NCBI RefSeq assembly: GCF_016906535.1
Contig: NC_057371.1
Span: forward strand, 2,356,001-2,420,000
Length of the DNA: 64,000 nt
Direction of reading: 5' to 3'
DNA from: Rhizoctonia solani
Lineage: Eukaryota > Basidiomycota > Agaricomycetes > Cantharellales > Ceratobasidiaceae
Below the pieces are notes generated by a model that was given only the letters and a program-made list of their open reading frames with translations, was not told the DNA's origin and made no database searches. This document shows positions 11,050 through 23,785 of this stretch, in pieces; the first letter of the stretch is position 1, and every line of letters starts with the position of its first letter. Both the position numbers and the translations under genes were made by a program.

Positions 11050-11884
11050 TGACCGATGGTAGTCGTTGAGCTGGACAAGCGCACAAGCGTTGGGGCTGCT
11101 CAGGTCAAGGGCGAATCATCGGCGCTTGCACGGACACCTTGTGGCGTCTTGGCATTTGTCATGCAACCAACCAGTGTCAATGTCAGATCTAGCGACTTGA
11201 GGAGCTTTGACGTAGTGTGATCATGCTTCGGGACCTGAGAGGCTTATCCTGTAGAGTTGTAGAGAAGCCTGATATGAAAGGCTCAAGGAACTGGCCAGTT
11301 CGGAAGTTGACGCGAAAATCCATCATTTACCGATTTACGATCCTGTGTCAGGACTTTGTTTATTATGCGTGCTCCAACATCTCACATTCGCTCAAGGTAG
11401 CTACAGGATCTGAGGCGTTGTCAAGACTAGGTCCAATGATAGTTCATATCACTTACCACTTCACTCAGGGCCACGACTCAGTAGCTGTTTTCTACGCCAC
11501 GAAACGGCCCTCGCATGTCTGGACCCACTTGGTCAAGCCGGATTTCACGCGTACGACAAACCTCCCCGCCTTCAACTCGACGACTTTCAGAGCGATCCTG
11601 TCACGTACGCCTTGAGCCAGCTCCTGCAATTTACGCGCGAGACATTCGTACCTTCGGCTACGTCTGCCTTATCTCGAGCCTTGGAGCAAACTAAGTTCCC
11701 TGAGAGTGTTTGAGGCCGGTCAGGATCGACGCTCTCGCCTGCACTTGAGCTCAACACAATTCCACGCACCTGGTCGGTATAGGACCACCCAGCAAGCCTA
11801 TAAACCTCTTGCCCTTTGCAGGCAGCCTTTCTGTTCGCGGCCGACCCAGCATGTCCACAAGTTCTGCGCGCCACAGTCAGTACG

Positions 11885-12158
11885 CAACATTCATCCACCA
11901 GTCCAACAAGCCTACCGAACTTGGTTTGCAAGAGTCCCCTGAGAAATCTCCATCCAGTTGGCCGGAAAAAGTGGCACTCCATAGAGTATGGCTGAAGGCG
12001 TAGTCTGGAGCCGCAACATCCGCAGATCCAGGAGGCAGCTGGAAAAAGTTCCCAACGGCGACGATCTATATCTCTGCTTGTGTCAACAGTCTCAGCTTGG
12101 AATCAGGCTAACAATCGCACCTGCATCCCTACATCAGCCTCTTTTCTACTTCCCACCG
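11885..12158. repeat. 274-bp tract identical to 22079-22352
   Basis: From CAACATTCATCC to CTTCCCACCG the two spacers are identical by eye over 274 bp, while both flanks diverge strongly within tens of bases. It contains no recognised gene. The sharp change from divergence to identity points to a recent gene conversion. Confidence 0.8.
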
Positions 12159-13566
12159 TTCGCGCAGTGTTTTCGAGTGCATCAAACATGGTCGGATGCA
12201 TCTGCAATACTACCGTATATCAGTCAACAATCGGGCGAAGCTTTGACTTGACGCACTGCCGTACATGATCAGACGTTGCAGTCTCTGCCATTTTGCTCCG
12301 TACTCAATCGAGACGTCACCTTCGTCTTCGAAGCGGTCATTCACCAGGCTTTTCGGCTGTCCGGGCATCTGCAACACGGAGTTATTCAAATACCATGCTA
12401 GGAGTGAGGCCGATCACCTACAAACGAGCGCAGAGGTATCCCGCCATCAACGGTCAATCAGAGAGTACTCGCTGTCAGTATGAATGGTCGTGTGTAGGCG
12501 GCCAGCCGTTGATACCGTCAGTATCATAGATGAGTTTCTAGATGTTATCTGTTAGCAACTGTAATTCTTCCGCAGTGGCACTGCGATTATAGGCTTACCA
12601 GAACATTGAGCGATGAGCACGTTCTCCTCTCTCGGCACGTTGTCGAGTACGTCTTCTTGTTAATCTGACAGGCTACGGTGAGAGTGCACGTCGGATTATG
12701 ACCGAGCGAGTCTTGGTGATGAGACCTGGGCAAACACATATGTGTGAGCTGACTCGGATCGTATGGGGCTATATGTCCTGGATAGTGACACTCACAAAAG
12801 CCGGTGCCCGACTCGTGCCGAGTTTCCAGACATGGGTGATCGCAGTTCAGAACTCGCAACAAGCTCGAGCGCCGAAACCTTGAAGCTGACTCAGCGTGGA
12901 CCCGAGCAGTTCTGACTTGCTGAGCCGTCCTCGAATCTCGTCTCGTCAATTTTCTGCTGAACTATCCGCTCGCCAAAAGGTACAATGCCAGATGAGAGTA
13001 TAAACAATGGCGGAAAGTGGGCGACGTCGGTGTCTGGGTGAACGCGAATATGAACCTCGACTCTTTGCGACATTTGGCTCTTTCATCTCGGCGGGACCCC
13101 TGCACTTCCTTATTGACAAGATGCCCGCCGTCACCTGCTCAGAGCTAGGCAATCTGGATGCCTAGGGAAAACGACCCTGTGACGCAGTGTCTCGCAACAA
13201 CAACAGACGTTGGCGAGGTTATAGTTTATCAACTCATGAAGTCTACGGAGCCGCCCAGCAGGTGCCCTCGTCAAACTGAACACGGGGAAAGCGACTCGAT
13301 CTGGTGCTTGGAATCTGCCACTCTTTTGGTAGGTCTATGGCATTGCATGATTGAACATATACAGCTAATCGTCTGTCAAGCGTCGCGGCTGTGCGTTTGC
13401 AGGATATTGCATGTGTCTTCCTTCGGTTTCCCCCGCTAGCTCTCGCAACTAGTACATCTATGAAAATTCGCGACGCACTTGCTTTTCTGAAATGGCCTGC
13501 CACTCGCAGTGAGTCAGTCTACGTATACATATCCAGCCCAAGATGCTTATCATATCTGTCCAGGCC

Positions 13567-15001
13567 ATGAACACCTACAAATCTGCCACGCACAGATCCA
13601 ACCTTGTCGTATTGGCCGAGGCTCAAGCCACCAAAATTCGGATTGATCACTTTGGGAAGGACGTCACGGCAAGGGGGTCTTTTTTCACTTCAAGAGCAAG
13701 CCATTGACTGCCGAGGCCGGAAAGGAAGTTGTTCTCTCAGCTGGTTAGTTGATCATGCGTTCTAATAGCATCTTCGAAGCTAACAAGGGACTTTCAGGCA
13801 CTCTTCTGACCCTCAAGCTCTTGAGTTGAGTGGTACCAGCAACAGCAACGTCTTGCAGAAGCACAAGATCACTCCCAATGCCGATCTCCTTGGGGCTGGG
13901 GAGAACTGCCAAGATCGTGTTTCGGCTTCGACTACATACGAAGTAAAGAAAGGTTCGTCACCTACGACAACCTTGGGTACAACCATACGTTTAGGGCAGC
14001 TGCCAAAGCTCGATAGTAAGTGGGCTTGTGATATTTTCAACAAACAAGAACTTATACGAGAACAGCGGAAAGGCTCGTGACAGACCACTTAATGCTTCCC
14101 ACTCCATGCTATCGCATATCGACTTGTACTTCCTTGCTAGCTCTGCCAAGATTGTGCATATGCACAGGTGGCTGTGGGAGGATGTGAGGAAGGAGATACA
14201 TATGGTGCTTACGAAGGAGCAGTACAGGATCGAAGAGCTATCGCTGAGGAAGAAGATGAGTGACGTCGAAATGCTTCCGCATCCAGGCAAGTATACTATT
14301 CGGGACTTTTCCAAGAGTCGTGCTGACCGTGTGGTCCAGCAGAACCGAATAGTTGATATATGTGAACTGTGATGTGCATTCAGCACTGTTTCTCTTGTAG
14401 ATAGATTGTAAGTCATGACTGCTATCTGCCAACCGTCACCCAATCAGCCTGCTTAGGTCACGCCCAGCACCTAAACACCTCGGACTCCGTTTTGCCTCCA
14501 GCTATGGATGCTAACTACCTATCCAAGCAGGTAGGTGTGCTGCTTGGGACGTGTTGTTACTTTTCTAAAGCTTCGTCCTCAATGTAGACCGGAGCATTCT
14601 CGTTGAGTCGGTCAAGTTCGCGGATAAGCTTGCCAAGGCCGAACCATTGGCTACGATACTTGTCGCCCGTCAGGGCCCCAGTCCAGATAGGGAGTCGGAC
14701 AAAGTCATCACCAAGCGAGCCAAGGGCAATAACCGAACTTCGCACCACCCGATTGGAACTGCGGTGATGGCATCCGAGTCGTTTGGAGGTGTGATGGATG
14801 AGATGCCGAAGGTGTATGGAACGAGTAGTCTGCGAGTGGTATGTGCCGTTTTGCTGCAGCGTTTTTTTTCGCTGACAATGGACACTATGATAGATGAGCG
14901 CCAGTGTCATCCTGGTGCACCTTGCTGTTCAGCTGCACCATACTGTCTACGGTATTGCGGAAAGGGCAACTGACGTTATCAAGAGTGGCTCGGGATTCTA
15001 G
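13567..15001 (+). pseudogene. GMC oxidoreductase remnant, copy 1
   Basis: Middle and C-terminal parts of a glucose-methanol-choline (FAD) oxidoreductase can be read in pieces. They are: a segment ending with GKEVVLSAG (about 13590-13745), a 54-bp intron, then LELSGTSNSNVLQKH, LLGAGENCQD and STTYEVKK (about 13800-13950), TYDNLGYNHTFRAA (about 13960-14010), DLYFLASSAK...RKKMSDVEM (about 14120-14275), and the C-terminal FADKLAKAEPL (about 14620), HPIGTAVM and MPKVYGTSSLRV (about 14750-14835). An intron and the final exon ending VYGIAERATDVIKSG and TAG at 14999-15001 follow. The HPIGTA block carries the His of the active-site region. The pieces lie in different frames: one G is missing before the FF codons near 13677, and there is another one-base shift near 13952. 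No N-terminal FAD motif was found. The gene lies between two NLR genes and is duplicated with them. Confidence 0.72.
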
Positions 15002-15668
15002 CTCTGAGTGATACTCGAAGCGTTTTGATTTTGGGACTGAAGTATTGGGACGCGATTTCCTGAAGCTTTTTGGGCTGAGATGGGCTGCATGCGCCTTTGC
15101 AATATATTTACAGTGTATACCATCCATGTGGATGAGTTTCATGTTTTACGACTTTATGTGTATTCATATACACTGTGAGTTATACGATGACTATGGTTTC
15201 ACTCATGTGCGCTCGAAGGAAGCTAGCGGAAGGTAGGATGGATGTCTTGGTGTATTGTAAACCCTATCACGCTCTCAACTTTATGCCTGCGAAGGCTTTT
15301 GGTTCCAGTCCAGTTCTCTGTTTATCTTTTAGCCTTGGGCTATTAGTTTGGGTTGGTGAGCAGCTTTGAGAGACCGGGGTCTTGTGAACTCCAAACTTGA
15401 GTACCAAGTAGGACACTAAAGCATTCATACTTAGATACAAGCTCACCTAGCACGTCGGGCCTTACTCAAGTGGGGGCTGATTGGAGCAGAGAATCACAGA
15501 GCACGGCAGACTATTATATTGCCCAAACACATGAAATACATGATACTGCAGTGCATAAACGTCCACGAATATATACAAAGCACACTATGAACCGTTCGGT
15601 ATCTATTCTCATCTCACATGTCAATACATGGCCAGTTATCGCCCGCATCAACAGTGCTCACCTCGCTC

Positions 15669-18600
15669 TCAGCGCACAAAACATCCGTGCCACTCGTCCC
15701 CAAGTAGCAAACGCTCACTATACTCCGCTCGACACGTGCCTTCAGGCCCGATGTTGTAAACGGTCTCGAGGCGAGGAAAGAGCATGGTCATATCCGATGG
15801 AACCCAGAAAACTAGCTGCGAGTCGTGGTTGCGTGCCCACCCATCTCTATCGATCTTCAGTCCACCAGCAATCGGCCTAAGGGGCTTCCTCTGGTCTGAG
15901 GTCGAAGAGGCAGATCGGGATATGTCGGATACAGCGCCCCTTCCTGGTGCCTTCCATACTCGAATCGTCGCGTCATCCGAACCTGAGACAATATATGCAC
16001 CGTCGGGCGAACATGCCACCGAGTTGATCCCATATCGATGTCCTTGAAGTGGCTCACATGCAGGAGCCCCATCTTCCACCCTCCACACTCGAACGCTTCG
16101 ATCAACCGAGCCAGATACGATGTGATTGCTGTTGAGTGTGAACACAACTGACATCACCGGATCCTGATGTGCGTTGAGAGGACCGAGGACCAACTTGCCA
16201 CTGTGCGAGTCAAAGATGCAAATCACGCCATCCACGGACCCAGAAGCAATGAGTCTGCCATCAGGCGAGAACGTCACCGACCAGATACGCGCTTCATGCT
16301 GCTGCGACCCAAACTGATCGAACACGAGTGATAGCGTCTGCGAGTCCCACATCCGGATCTTCCTGTCGGCACACCCAGAAACGATATGCTTGCCGTCGAG
16401 GAAGAATGCCGCTGAGTTGACCTCGTTGTCGTGCGTTCCAACCAGGTCTGTGGGCGTCAGAGTCTCCTCATCCACATCCCACATGCGTATGGTCTTGTCC
16501 GTCGAGGCAGAAACAACGTGCCTGCTATCGGGTGAAAACGACACTGACCGTATCATTCTCTCGTGCCCTTGAAGTGGACCGGATAGCAGCTTGCCGCTTG
16601 TGGCATCCCATAGACATATGCATTGGTCGTGGCCACCAGAGGCGAGGTACCTGCCGTTGAGTGAGAACGCAACCGAGTAGATCGTCCCCGTGTGTGCGAC
16701 AAGTGGCTGGAGAGCGGAAGTGCCATCGTGTGTGTTGAACATGTAGATTGCTTTGTCTTCACCCGCTGCGGCGATGCGTGACCCATCAGGCGAGATCGCA
16801 ACCGACCAGACACCCTTGGTTGGTGTGTTTGAGCGTGAGGCATGAGATGATGTCGAGTGCAGTGCATTCCACATCTTGACGGTGCAGTCATATGAGCATG
16901 ATGCGACTCGTGTGCCGTCGGGTGAGAACGCAACGGAGAAAACATAATCGTTGTGTATGCCAAGTAGGCAAGGGTTGGAGTAGCCGGTCTTTACATCCCA
17001 TATATACACGCACCTATCATAAGAGCCAGTGACGAGTTTGTCTCCGAGTGGCGAAAACCCAATGGATGCAATCGAGCTGTTGTGTACTCTGGGTAGGGAG
17101 TGTGTGAGGGTGCCGTCCTGGTGGCTCCAGACGCGCAATTCACCGGAAATATTGCCAGTGACAAGGTGCTTGCTGTTTGTCGAAAAGGCGATTGAATAGA
17201 CCGGGGATTGATGGGCATCGAATGGAAAAGGGAGTAACTCGCTGGTGGATGCGTCGTAAACAACAATAGGAGACTTATTGCTCCGCAAGCCACATGCGAT
17301 AAGCTTGCCATCAGGAGAGAATGCCGTGCAGAGGACTTCATGAGGATGGCGTTTGATGGAGTTGGGTATCAGACTGCCGTTGCCACTGTCCCACATCCGC
17401 GTTGTCTGGTCATTGGACCCTGAGAGGATGTGCTTGCCGTCGGGTGAGAACGATACTGACATCACTACGCTTTCATGCCCTGTGATGACGTCATATATGC
17501 AACTGCCTGTCTGCGCGTCTCGCACAAGCATTGTAGCGTCGCAAGAGCCAGAGACAAGCAGCAGTCCGTCAGGGGAATATGCTAAGGATGTTACCCAATT
17601 GGTGTGTCCCTCGAGGGGGCCAAGAGCCACTGTTCCATTGTGCGCATGAAGTATATGTACTGTGCCATCTTCAAATCCAATTGCAAATCGAGACCCATCA
17701 GGAGAGAACGCCAGTGAGACGGCCTCCGAGGGCATCTGCCATATTGCAAGTAGCGCCGTTGAACTTTGTTCCATCGCAGACCCTTCCAGCCTCAGAAGCC
17801 CCCGAGTACGACCCCAGTACTGCTCGTATACCGAGCTTGAGTGATGGCAGAATGCCAACGCCGAGATGTATATATGCGGTGTCGACTGCGAAACCGACCC
17901 GGCAGCATACTTTGATACGAAGATCCACGAGTCGTTCAGTAGCTTGCTCACATCTGATGATGCGTCTTCGGCCTATCACTCATCATCAGCCTCATACCGA
18001 TACTGGTCTGCTCAAGTGCCTTACCGTCAGCCATGCCTTGAGCGCCGATAGCATGCCTATCCCTTTGTCCAGCGCACGCTTCAGGCTCACTACCTCCATC
18101 CAGAAAAGCAGCCGGTATGACAGGAAATCTTCCAGCCCTTTCCGCACCATCTCACATGGCGTGCTCTTGACTACATGATCTCCCCAATGGTGCGCTACGT
18201 ACGCCAGCGTTGGCGAGATTGACTTTGCTATCCGAGCTTCCAGGTCTTGCACTTCTCTATCGGGTATGAACGACGTCTCTAGACCACAGATGTTGAATCG
18301 CAGCTGGTCTTGCATCACCTCGAAGCACCGTTCGGCGAGCAGCTGACTGTGCTTCCCTTCGTCGCAGTAGAACTTGATCGACCGCGCCTTGTCAAACATA
18401 AAGTCGGGGAACGATGCGTGTAGCGTCGTGATCGTCCCAGTCGCTTGTGACACGTGCAGCACCGAATATAGAGACTGCAGCAGTATGTCAGCCTTTGTCG
18501 CTTTGATCCCCGTCAGAGCTCCAAGCGTATCGACGTCGATCGGCTCTCGTGCGCAAATTGCTGTCCAAACTATTGCCCGTGTCTGGTCTTGCTCCTCCTG

Positions 18601-20503
18601 ATCCAGGTTCGAGTCGTGGACTGCCGCATCCAGAATCGTAGCATATAGCTTGTCAATGTCTGCGTGTCGGTTGGCCAACTTCGAAGACGATTTTAGGATC
18701 GCCTCAAGCCGGTCTTGATCCACCATCGTGCCTCTTCTCCGAATGTACCGAATTGCCGTGGCTGCATATATGAACAGGTTTCCGGAGAGCTTGGCGAGTT
18801 TGATCAGATCATGCTCAGAGACGCCGTTGCGAAGTTCGTCACGAAGGTATAGCTCGATGTCTGCTTCCACTAGCGACTTTTCGATCTCGTGTAGCACGCA
18901 CATCGACCGGTTGCGGTCAGACTGCGCCTCGATCCTTTGGCGGATGTCCGGCTCGGGTCGGCTGGTGACGAAAAACTTGAGAGGCAAGTCGGGAGTGACT
19001 CTGAAAAGTACGTCAAGGATCGTTCGCACGCCGTTCGTGTTGCTGCATTCATCGAGCGCATCGATCACGACCACAAGCCCTTTTGTCATCCCGGTCTTCA
19101 TTCTTGATAGCGGCTCCTTGATCAGTCGCTCACACTGCCTGTCGATCGACTGTGACTTGATGTTCGGCTGCTGCTCCAGAGCCCCCCGCAACGCTGATCG
19201 AAAAGAAGGTAAACGCTGTGCCAGCTGACAGGCGATAGTCGGTATGATTCTTCCCACGTTTTGACATTCCTCAGATGTGCGGGTGCAGAAGAAACTGGCC
19301 CCGAGTTCACCGCGATCTTCAAGACACTGGGCAAAGGTGTATGCGATGGTTGTCTTGCCTGTGCCGGCCATTCCGTTCATCCAGTAGACATTGGGCTTGT
19401 TTCCATCGACCGACCACTGATCGAGCTCGAGCAAGATCTTCGACCGAGTGTTCGGAGTGCATGCTCGACGATTCACATCATAGGACAGCAGTGAGTTGTA
19501 GATCGCCGAGTCTACAGGTGACAAACCGGCGAGGCGAGAGTCCTGACGGAACGCGCGTCAATCTTCATGTTTATCACTCAGATTTCCAGCTCACCGTGCG
19601 CTGTGCTTCGACTGCATCCCACGTGTTCAAGCTCGCTTCGGTCTGTGCCTAGTTTAGCAGTGACGCTTACCAGTGCATACCTGTCTCCCACCTTGATCTT
19701 CTCCAGGATGTCCGCTATGTGCCTATACGCTTGTAGTATCTCCTCCTCATCCTGTTCCGCGTTCCTGAGGTATCTTGCTGTTCGGTCGTTCTGCTTGCTG
19801 CGGATGGCTGCCACTTGCTTTTCCATTGACCTATCTATTTTGTGAGCTTCCCGGATTCGACCTGCTTTGCGTCACTCACGTTGCGATTCTTTCAAGGAAC
19901 TCCGAAACCTCTGTCGACTTGGCCTCTTGTTTATGCTGTTGGAGCCACTCGGCGAGCGATGATAGCCGTGTTGCCAATGCCTCCATTTCGCTATGATTCT
20001 TAGAGCTCAGCTACACAAGAGTCTGAATGAGTCACGGTGTAGCAGGGGAAATGACACAAACCACCGACCTCCATGTGCTCGACGGAGGCTAAAAGTCCTC
20101 CAATCGCAGCGTGTAGAGGCGGAAAAACCTGCGCTGCGCTATGCAATGTTTTTAGCGTACCGGTCAGGGCTCGTATGGCTGAAGGCGCAGGAGTGATTGG
20201 CCGAGGAACGCTGACGGCCGCGGTGTCTGTAGCCGCGTCGGGGCCTTCGAGAGGATTGGTTGCGATCGGCAGTTGATCTGTGTCTGAGTGTCGCAACGGG
20301 CCGTTGGAGGGCACCGCATCATCAACGGTAGAACGTGACTGAGAGGCGGCTGGTTCCGCGGGCGAAGACTGAGTATCAGGGTGAACGGAAGGTATGGAAG
20401 TGGAAAGACTCGATGCGCTGCCGGTCGTAAGTTTTGCTATGATTTTGTTTTTCTTGCGCCTGAAGTAGGCGCGAACGCCTGTCCCTTTATCCGGCGAATC
20501 CAT
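15669..20503 (-). CDS. NLR copy B: helical domain - NACHT - 14 WD40 repeats (intact)
   Basis: Exons: 20069-20503, 19880-20010, 19692-19830, 19595-19648, 18025-19542 and 15669-17972. Introns are 43-58 bp and all phases fit, giving 1,526 residues. Residues 1-253 form a helical N-terminal domain with the conserved core [16 protein letters not shown]; it resembles four-helix-bundle (MLKL/HeLo-like) domains of fungal NLRs (inference). NACHT follows with Walker A near residue 310 (GMAGTGKTT), Walker B near 410 ([10 protein letters not shown]) and [13 protein letters not shown] linker ([12 protein letters not shown]) leads to 14 WD40 repeats (about 845-1445), enough for two seven-bladed propellers, and an 80-residue tail (DGWARN...FWVPSD...LLLGDEW). 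Such STAND proteins sense a ligand through WD40 and oligomerise through NACHT. HET-E/HET-D of Podospora are the studied models and trigger incompatibility cell death. The start chosen is the first ATG in frame, giving MDSPDKG. Confidence 0.9.
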
Positions 20504-22078
20504 TGACCGACGGTAGTCGTTGACCTGCACAAGCCCACAAGCGCTTGAGGCTGTTCAGATCAAGGGCGAATCATCGGCGCTTGCACGAACACCTAGCCGA
20601 AGTTTCGCATTTGTCATCGAACTAAGCAGTGTCAGTGTCAGTGTCAGCTCTGGCGACTCGAGCAGATTTGGGGTGGGGTGATCATGCTTCGGGGCCTGAG
20701 AGGCTTATCATGTGAAGTGGTAGAGATGCCTGATATGAAAGGGTCAAGTAGCTGGCCGGCTCTGAGGTTGGCACGAAAATCCATCATTGACGAGTTACGA
20801 TCCTGTGTCAGGACTTTGCTTGTTATACGCACTCCAACATCTCACTCGACGACACGGGGGCATCCCAGCACCTCATACATTACTCGATCACGGTAGCTAC
20901 AAGATCTGAGTGGTTGTCAAGACTAGGTCCAATGATAGTTCACAGCACTTACCACTCAACTCAGCACCCCGACCGAGGGGTTGTTTTTCTACGCCACGAA
21001 ACGGCCTTGTATGTCATCTGAATAATAACCCCGGGTAATGACGAATAGGACATACTTTTCGAGTAGGATAGTGTTCCCGGCAAAATCGTTTGAAACCCGA
21101 TTATAGAGGCCATTGAGAGGCTTTGCACGCGGCACCGTTATAGATGCTAAATGGAGCATCAGCGGCTGGAAAGCCGAAACAAACCGCCAACTTACCAAGG
21201 CCGTAGTAGAACCTGTTCGTTGATCTTTATTCTTAGTGCACAGTTCGAGGATTGCAGTTCTTGCGCCTATGCTCATGTCAATGATTGCAACCAACTTGTA
21301 TATGTTTGTGTCTTACCAACCAAGCTAGCCGAACCAAGTTCAAACGGGATCTGCCATCAAGACCCGCCGACTATCCTAGGTCCATATACCTACTGACATT
21401 CCTGAGTACTGGGGCTGTCCACACAACCCGTTTAGTCTGGCTCGCCAAACATAAGCTTGCTACGAGTGACCAGTGCTTTGACCCGATTTCGAACTTGACA
21501 TCCAAACACTGTACGCTCGAGTGGGGGATCCTGCGACGCAATGCCTCGGGCTTTTTGGTCCAAGAGCTGTGAAGAAATCGACCACGGTTCCAATGCTCAG
21601 CTTTGGAGCGCGTATTCCGTTGAGTTGAATGCCCTGTCGTAATGGGCAATGAGAGTCAGGCATTGAAAGAAGGAATGGAATGCAGTCGCATGTGTACATA
21701 CAACTTGCGTCCCAGTCCAGACCTACTCGTTCAAGCATGGTTTCCCACGTACCACAGCCTTGCCCGTCTTCAACTCGACAACTTCCGGAGGGATACTGTC
21801 ACATACGCGTTGAGCCACCTCTAACGCATGCGAGACAATCGTACCTTTGGCTATATCTGCCTAATCTCGAGTTTTGTAGCAAACTCCATTCCTTGCGAGT
21901 GTTTTGAGCTGAGTCGAGATCCACACTCTTGCTTGGACTTCAGGTCAACACAACTCTCCGTACGTCGTTGGTATAGGACGACCCAACACACCTGTACACC
22001 TCTTGCCTTGTGCAGGCAGCTTTTCTGTTCGCGCCTGATTCAGCATGCCGACAAGCTCTGCGAGCTATAGTAAGTGTC

Positions 22079-22352
22079 CAACATTCATCCACCAGTCCAA
22101 CAAGCCTACCGAACTTGGTTTGCAAGAGTCCCCTGAGAAATCTCCATCCAGTTGGCCGGAAAAAGTGGCACTCCATAGAGTATGGCTGAAGGCGTAGTCT
22201 GGAGCCGCAACATCCGCAGATCCAGGAGGCAGCTGGAAAAAGTTCCCAACGGCGACGATCTATATCTCTGCTTGTGTCAACAGTCTCAGCTTGGAATCAG
22301 GCTAACAATCGCACCTGCATCCCTACATCAGCCTCTTTTCTACTTCCCACCG
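22079..22352. repeat. 274-bp tract identical to 11885-12158
   Basis: Partner of the identical tract in spacer 1. Bases on both sides differ between the spacers: copy 1 continues TTCGCGCAG and copy 2 CTTGTGCAG after the shared CCCACCG. Confidence 0.8.
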
Positions 22353-23785
22353 CTTGTGCAGTGTTTTTGAGCGCAGCAAACATTGTCGGATCCATCTGCA
22401 ATACTGCCGTATGTCAGTCAACGATGCGGCAAAGCTTTGACTTGACGCACTGTCGCACATGATCAGAGTTTGCAGCTTTGCCATGTTACTCGGTACTAAA
22501 TTCAGAGGAGGTCTTTTGTCCTCAGAGCGGTCGTTCGCCAGCCTTTTCGGCTGTCTGGGCGTCTGCAACACGGGGTTATTTGGGTGCAATACTAGGAGTG
22601 AAGCTCTATACCTACAGACGAGTCCAGAAGTACTCTACCGGTGTGAACAGTCGGTCAGAATGTACCTGATGTTAGTATGAATGGTTGTGTTTAGCCGGTG
22701 AGCTGTTGATACCGTTTGCATTATGAATGAATGTCTAGAACCTATTTGTTGGTGACTACAGTTCTTTTGGAATGTCACCAGGATTGTACGCTCACCAGAA
22801 CGTCCGATAATGAGCATGGTCTCCTCTCTCGGCAAGCTATAGAGTATGACCTCTTATTCTTCTGGCAGGCTACGATGAGACTGCACATGGCATCATGAGT
22901 GATCAAATCTAAGTGATGAGACCTGAGCAAATAGATTATGTGTGAGCCAGCTCGGATGGTATACACTGATATATCCGGGATAGTGATACTGACAAAAGCC
23001 GGTGCCGATTTAGTGCCGAGCATCCAGACGTGAGTGATCGTAGTTCAGAACTCGCAACAAGCTGGAGCGCCGAGACCCTGAAGCTGACTCATGGTGGACC
23101 CGAGCAGTCCTGGCTTGCTGCGCCGCTGTCTCGGTCACCCCATCCTCCAGTCTCGTCTCGTCAGTTTTCTGTTGGACTATCCGCTTGTCAAAAGGTGCAA
23201 CGCCAGATGAGAGTATGGATCACGGCAAAAAGCGCGCGACGTCGGTGTCTTGGCGAACGCAAATGTGAACCTCGACTCTTTGCGACATTTGGCTCTTCCA
23301 TCTCGGCGGGACCACCCCTGCACTTCCTTATCGACAAGATGCCCGCCGTCACCTGCTCAGAGCTAGGCAATCTGGACGCCTAGGGAAAATGACTCTGTGA
23401 CGCAGCGTCTCGCAACAGCAACAGACGTTGGCGAGGCTATAGTTTATCAACTCATGGATTCTACGGAGTCGCCGAGCAGGTGCCCTCGTCCAACTGAACA
23501 CGGGGAAAGCGACCCGATCTGGCTCTTGTACTCTGCCACTCTTTTGGTAGGTCTATGGCATTTTATGATTGAATATATACAGCTAATCGTCTGTCAAGCG
23601 TCGCGGCTGTTTGTTTGCAGGACATTGCATATGTCCCCCCTCGGTTTCCCCCCGCTAGCTCTCACGACTAGTACATCCTTAAAGGTTTGTGACGCGCTTG
23701 CTTTCCCACGATGGGCTGCCACTTGCAGTGAGTCAGTCTACGTATATATCTCTAGCCCGAGCTGCTTATCAATCCTGTCCACGCA

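Larger units (their letters stand above)
11050..15668. repeat. Spacer 1 of the tandem NLR array (copy of 20504-25894)
   Basis: This block and 20504-25894 are the same sequence with scattered differences. Matching landmarks are offset by 9,461 bp at the left end and 10,194-10,226 bp further on. The step reflects roughly 700 bp present only in spacer 2 (about 21010-21710). From 13567 it holds a decayed GMC oxidoreductase. From 11050 to about 13560 I recognise no gene: several frames are partly conserved between the copies but none is convincingly coding. 15002-15668 shows nothing coding. Confidence 0.85.

Noticed and set aside
11587..12483. Conserved-looking open frames on both strands in spacer 1, repeated in spacer 2
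   Set aside because: Conservation includes a tract that is identical at DNA level in all frames, so it says nothing about coding. No domain recognised.
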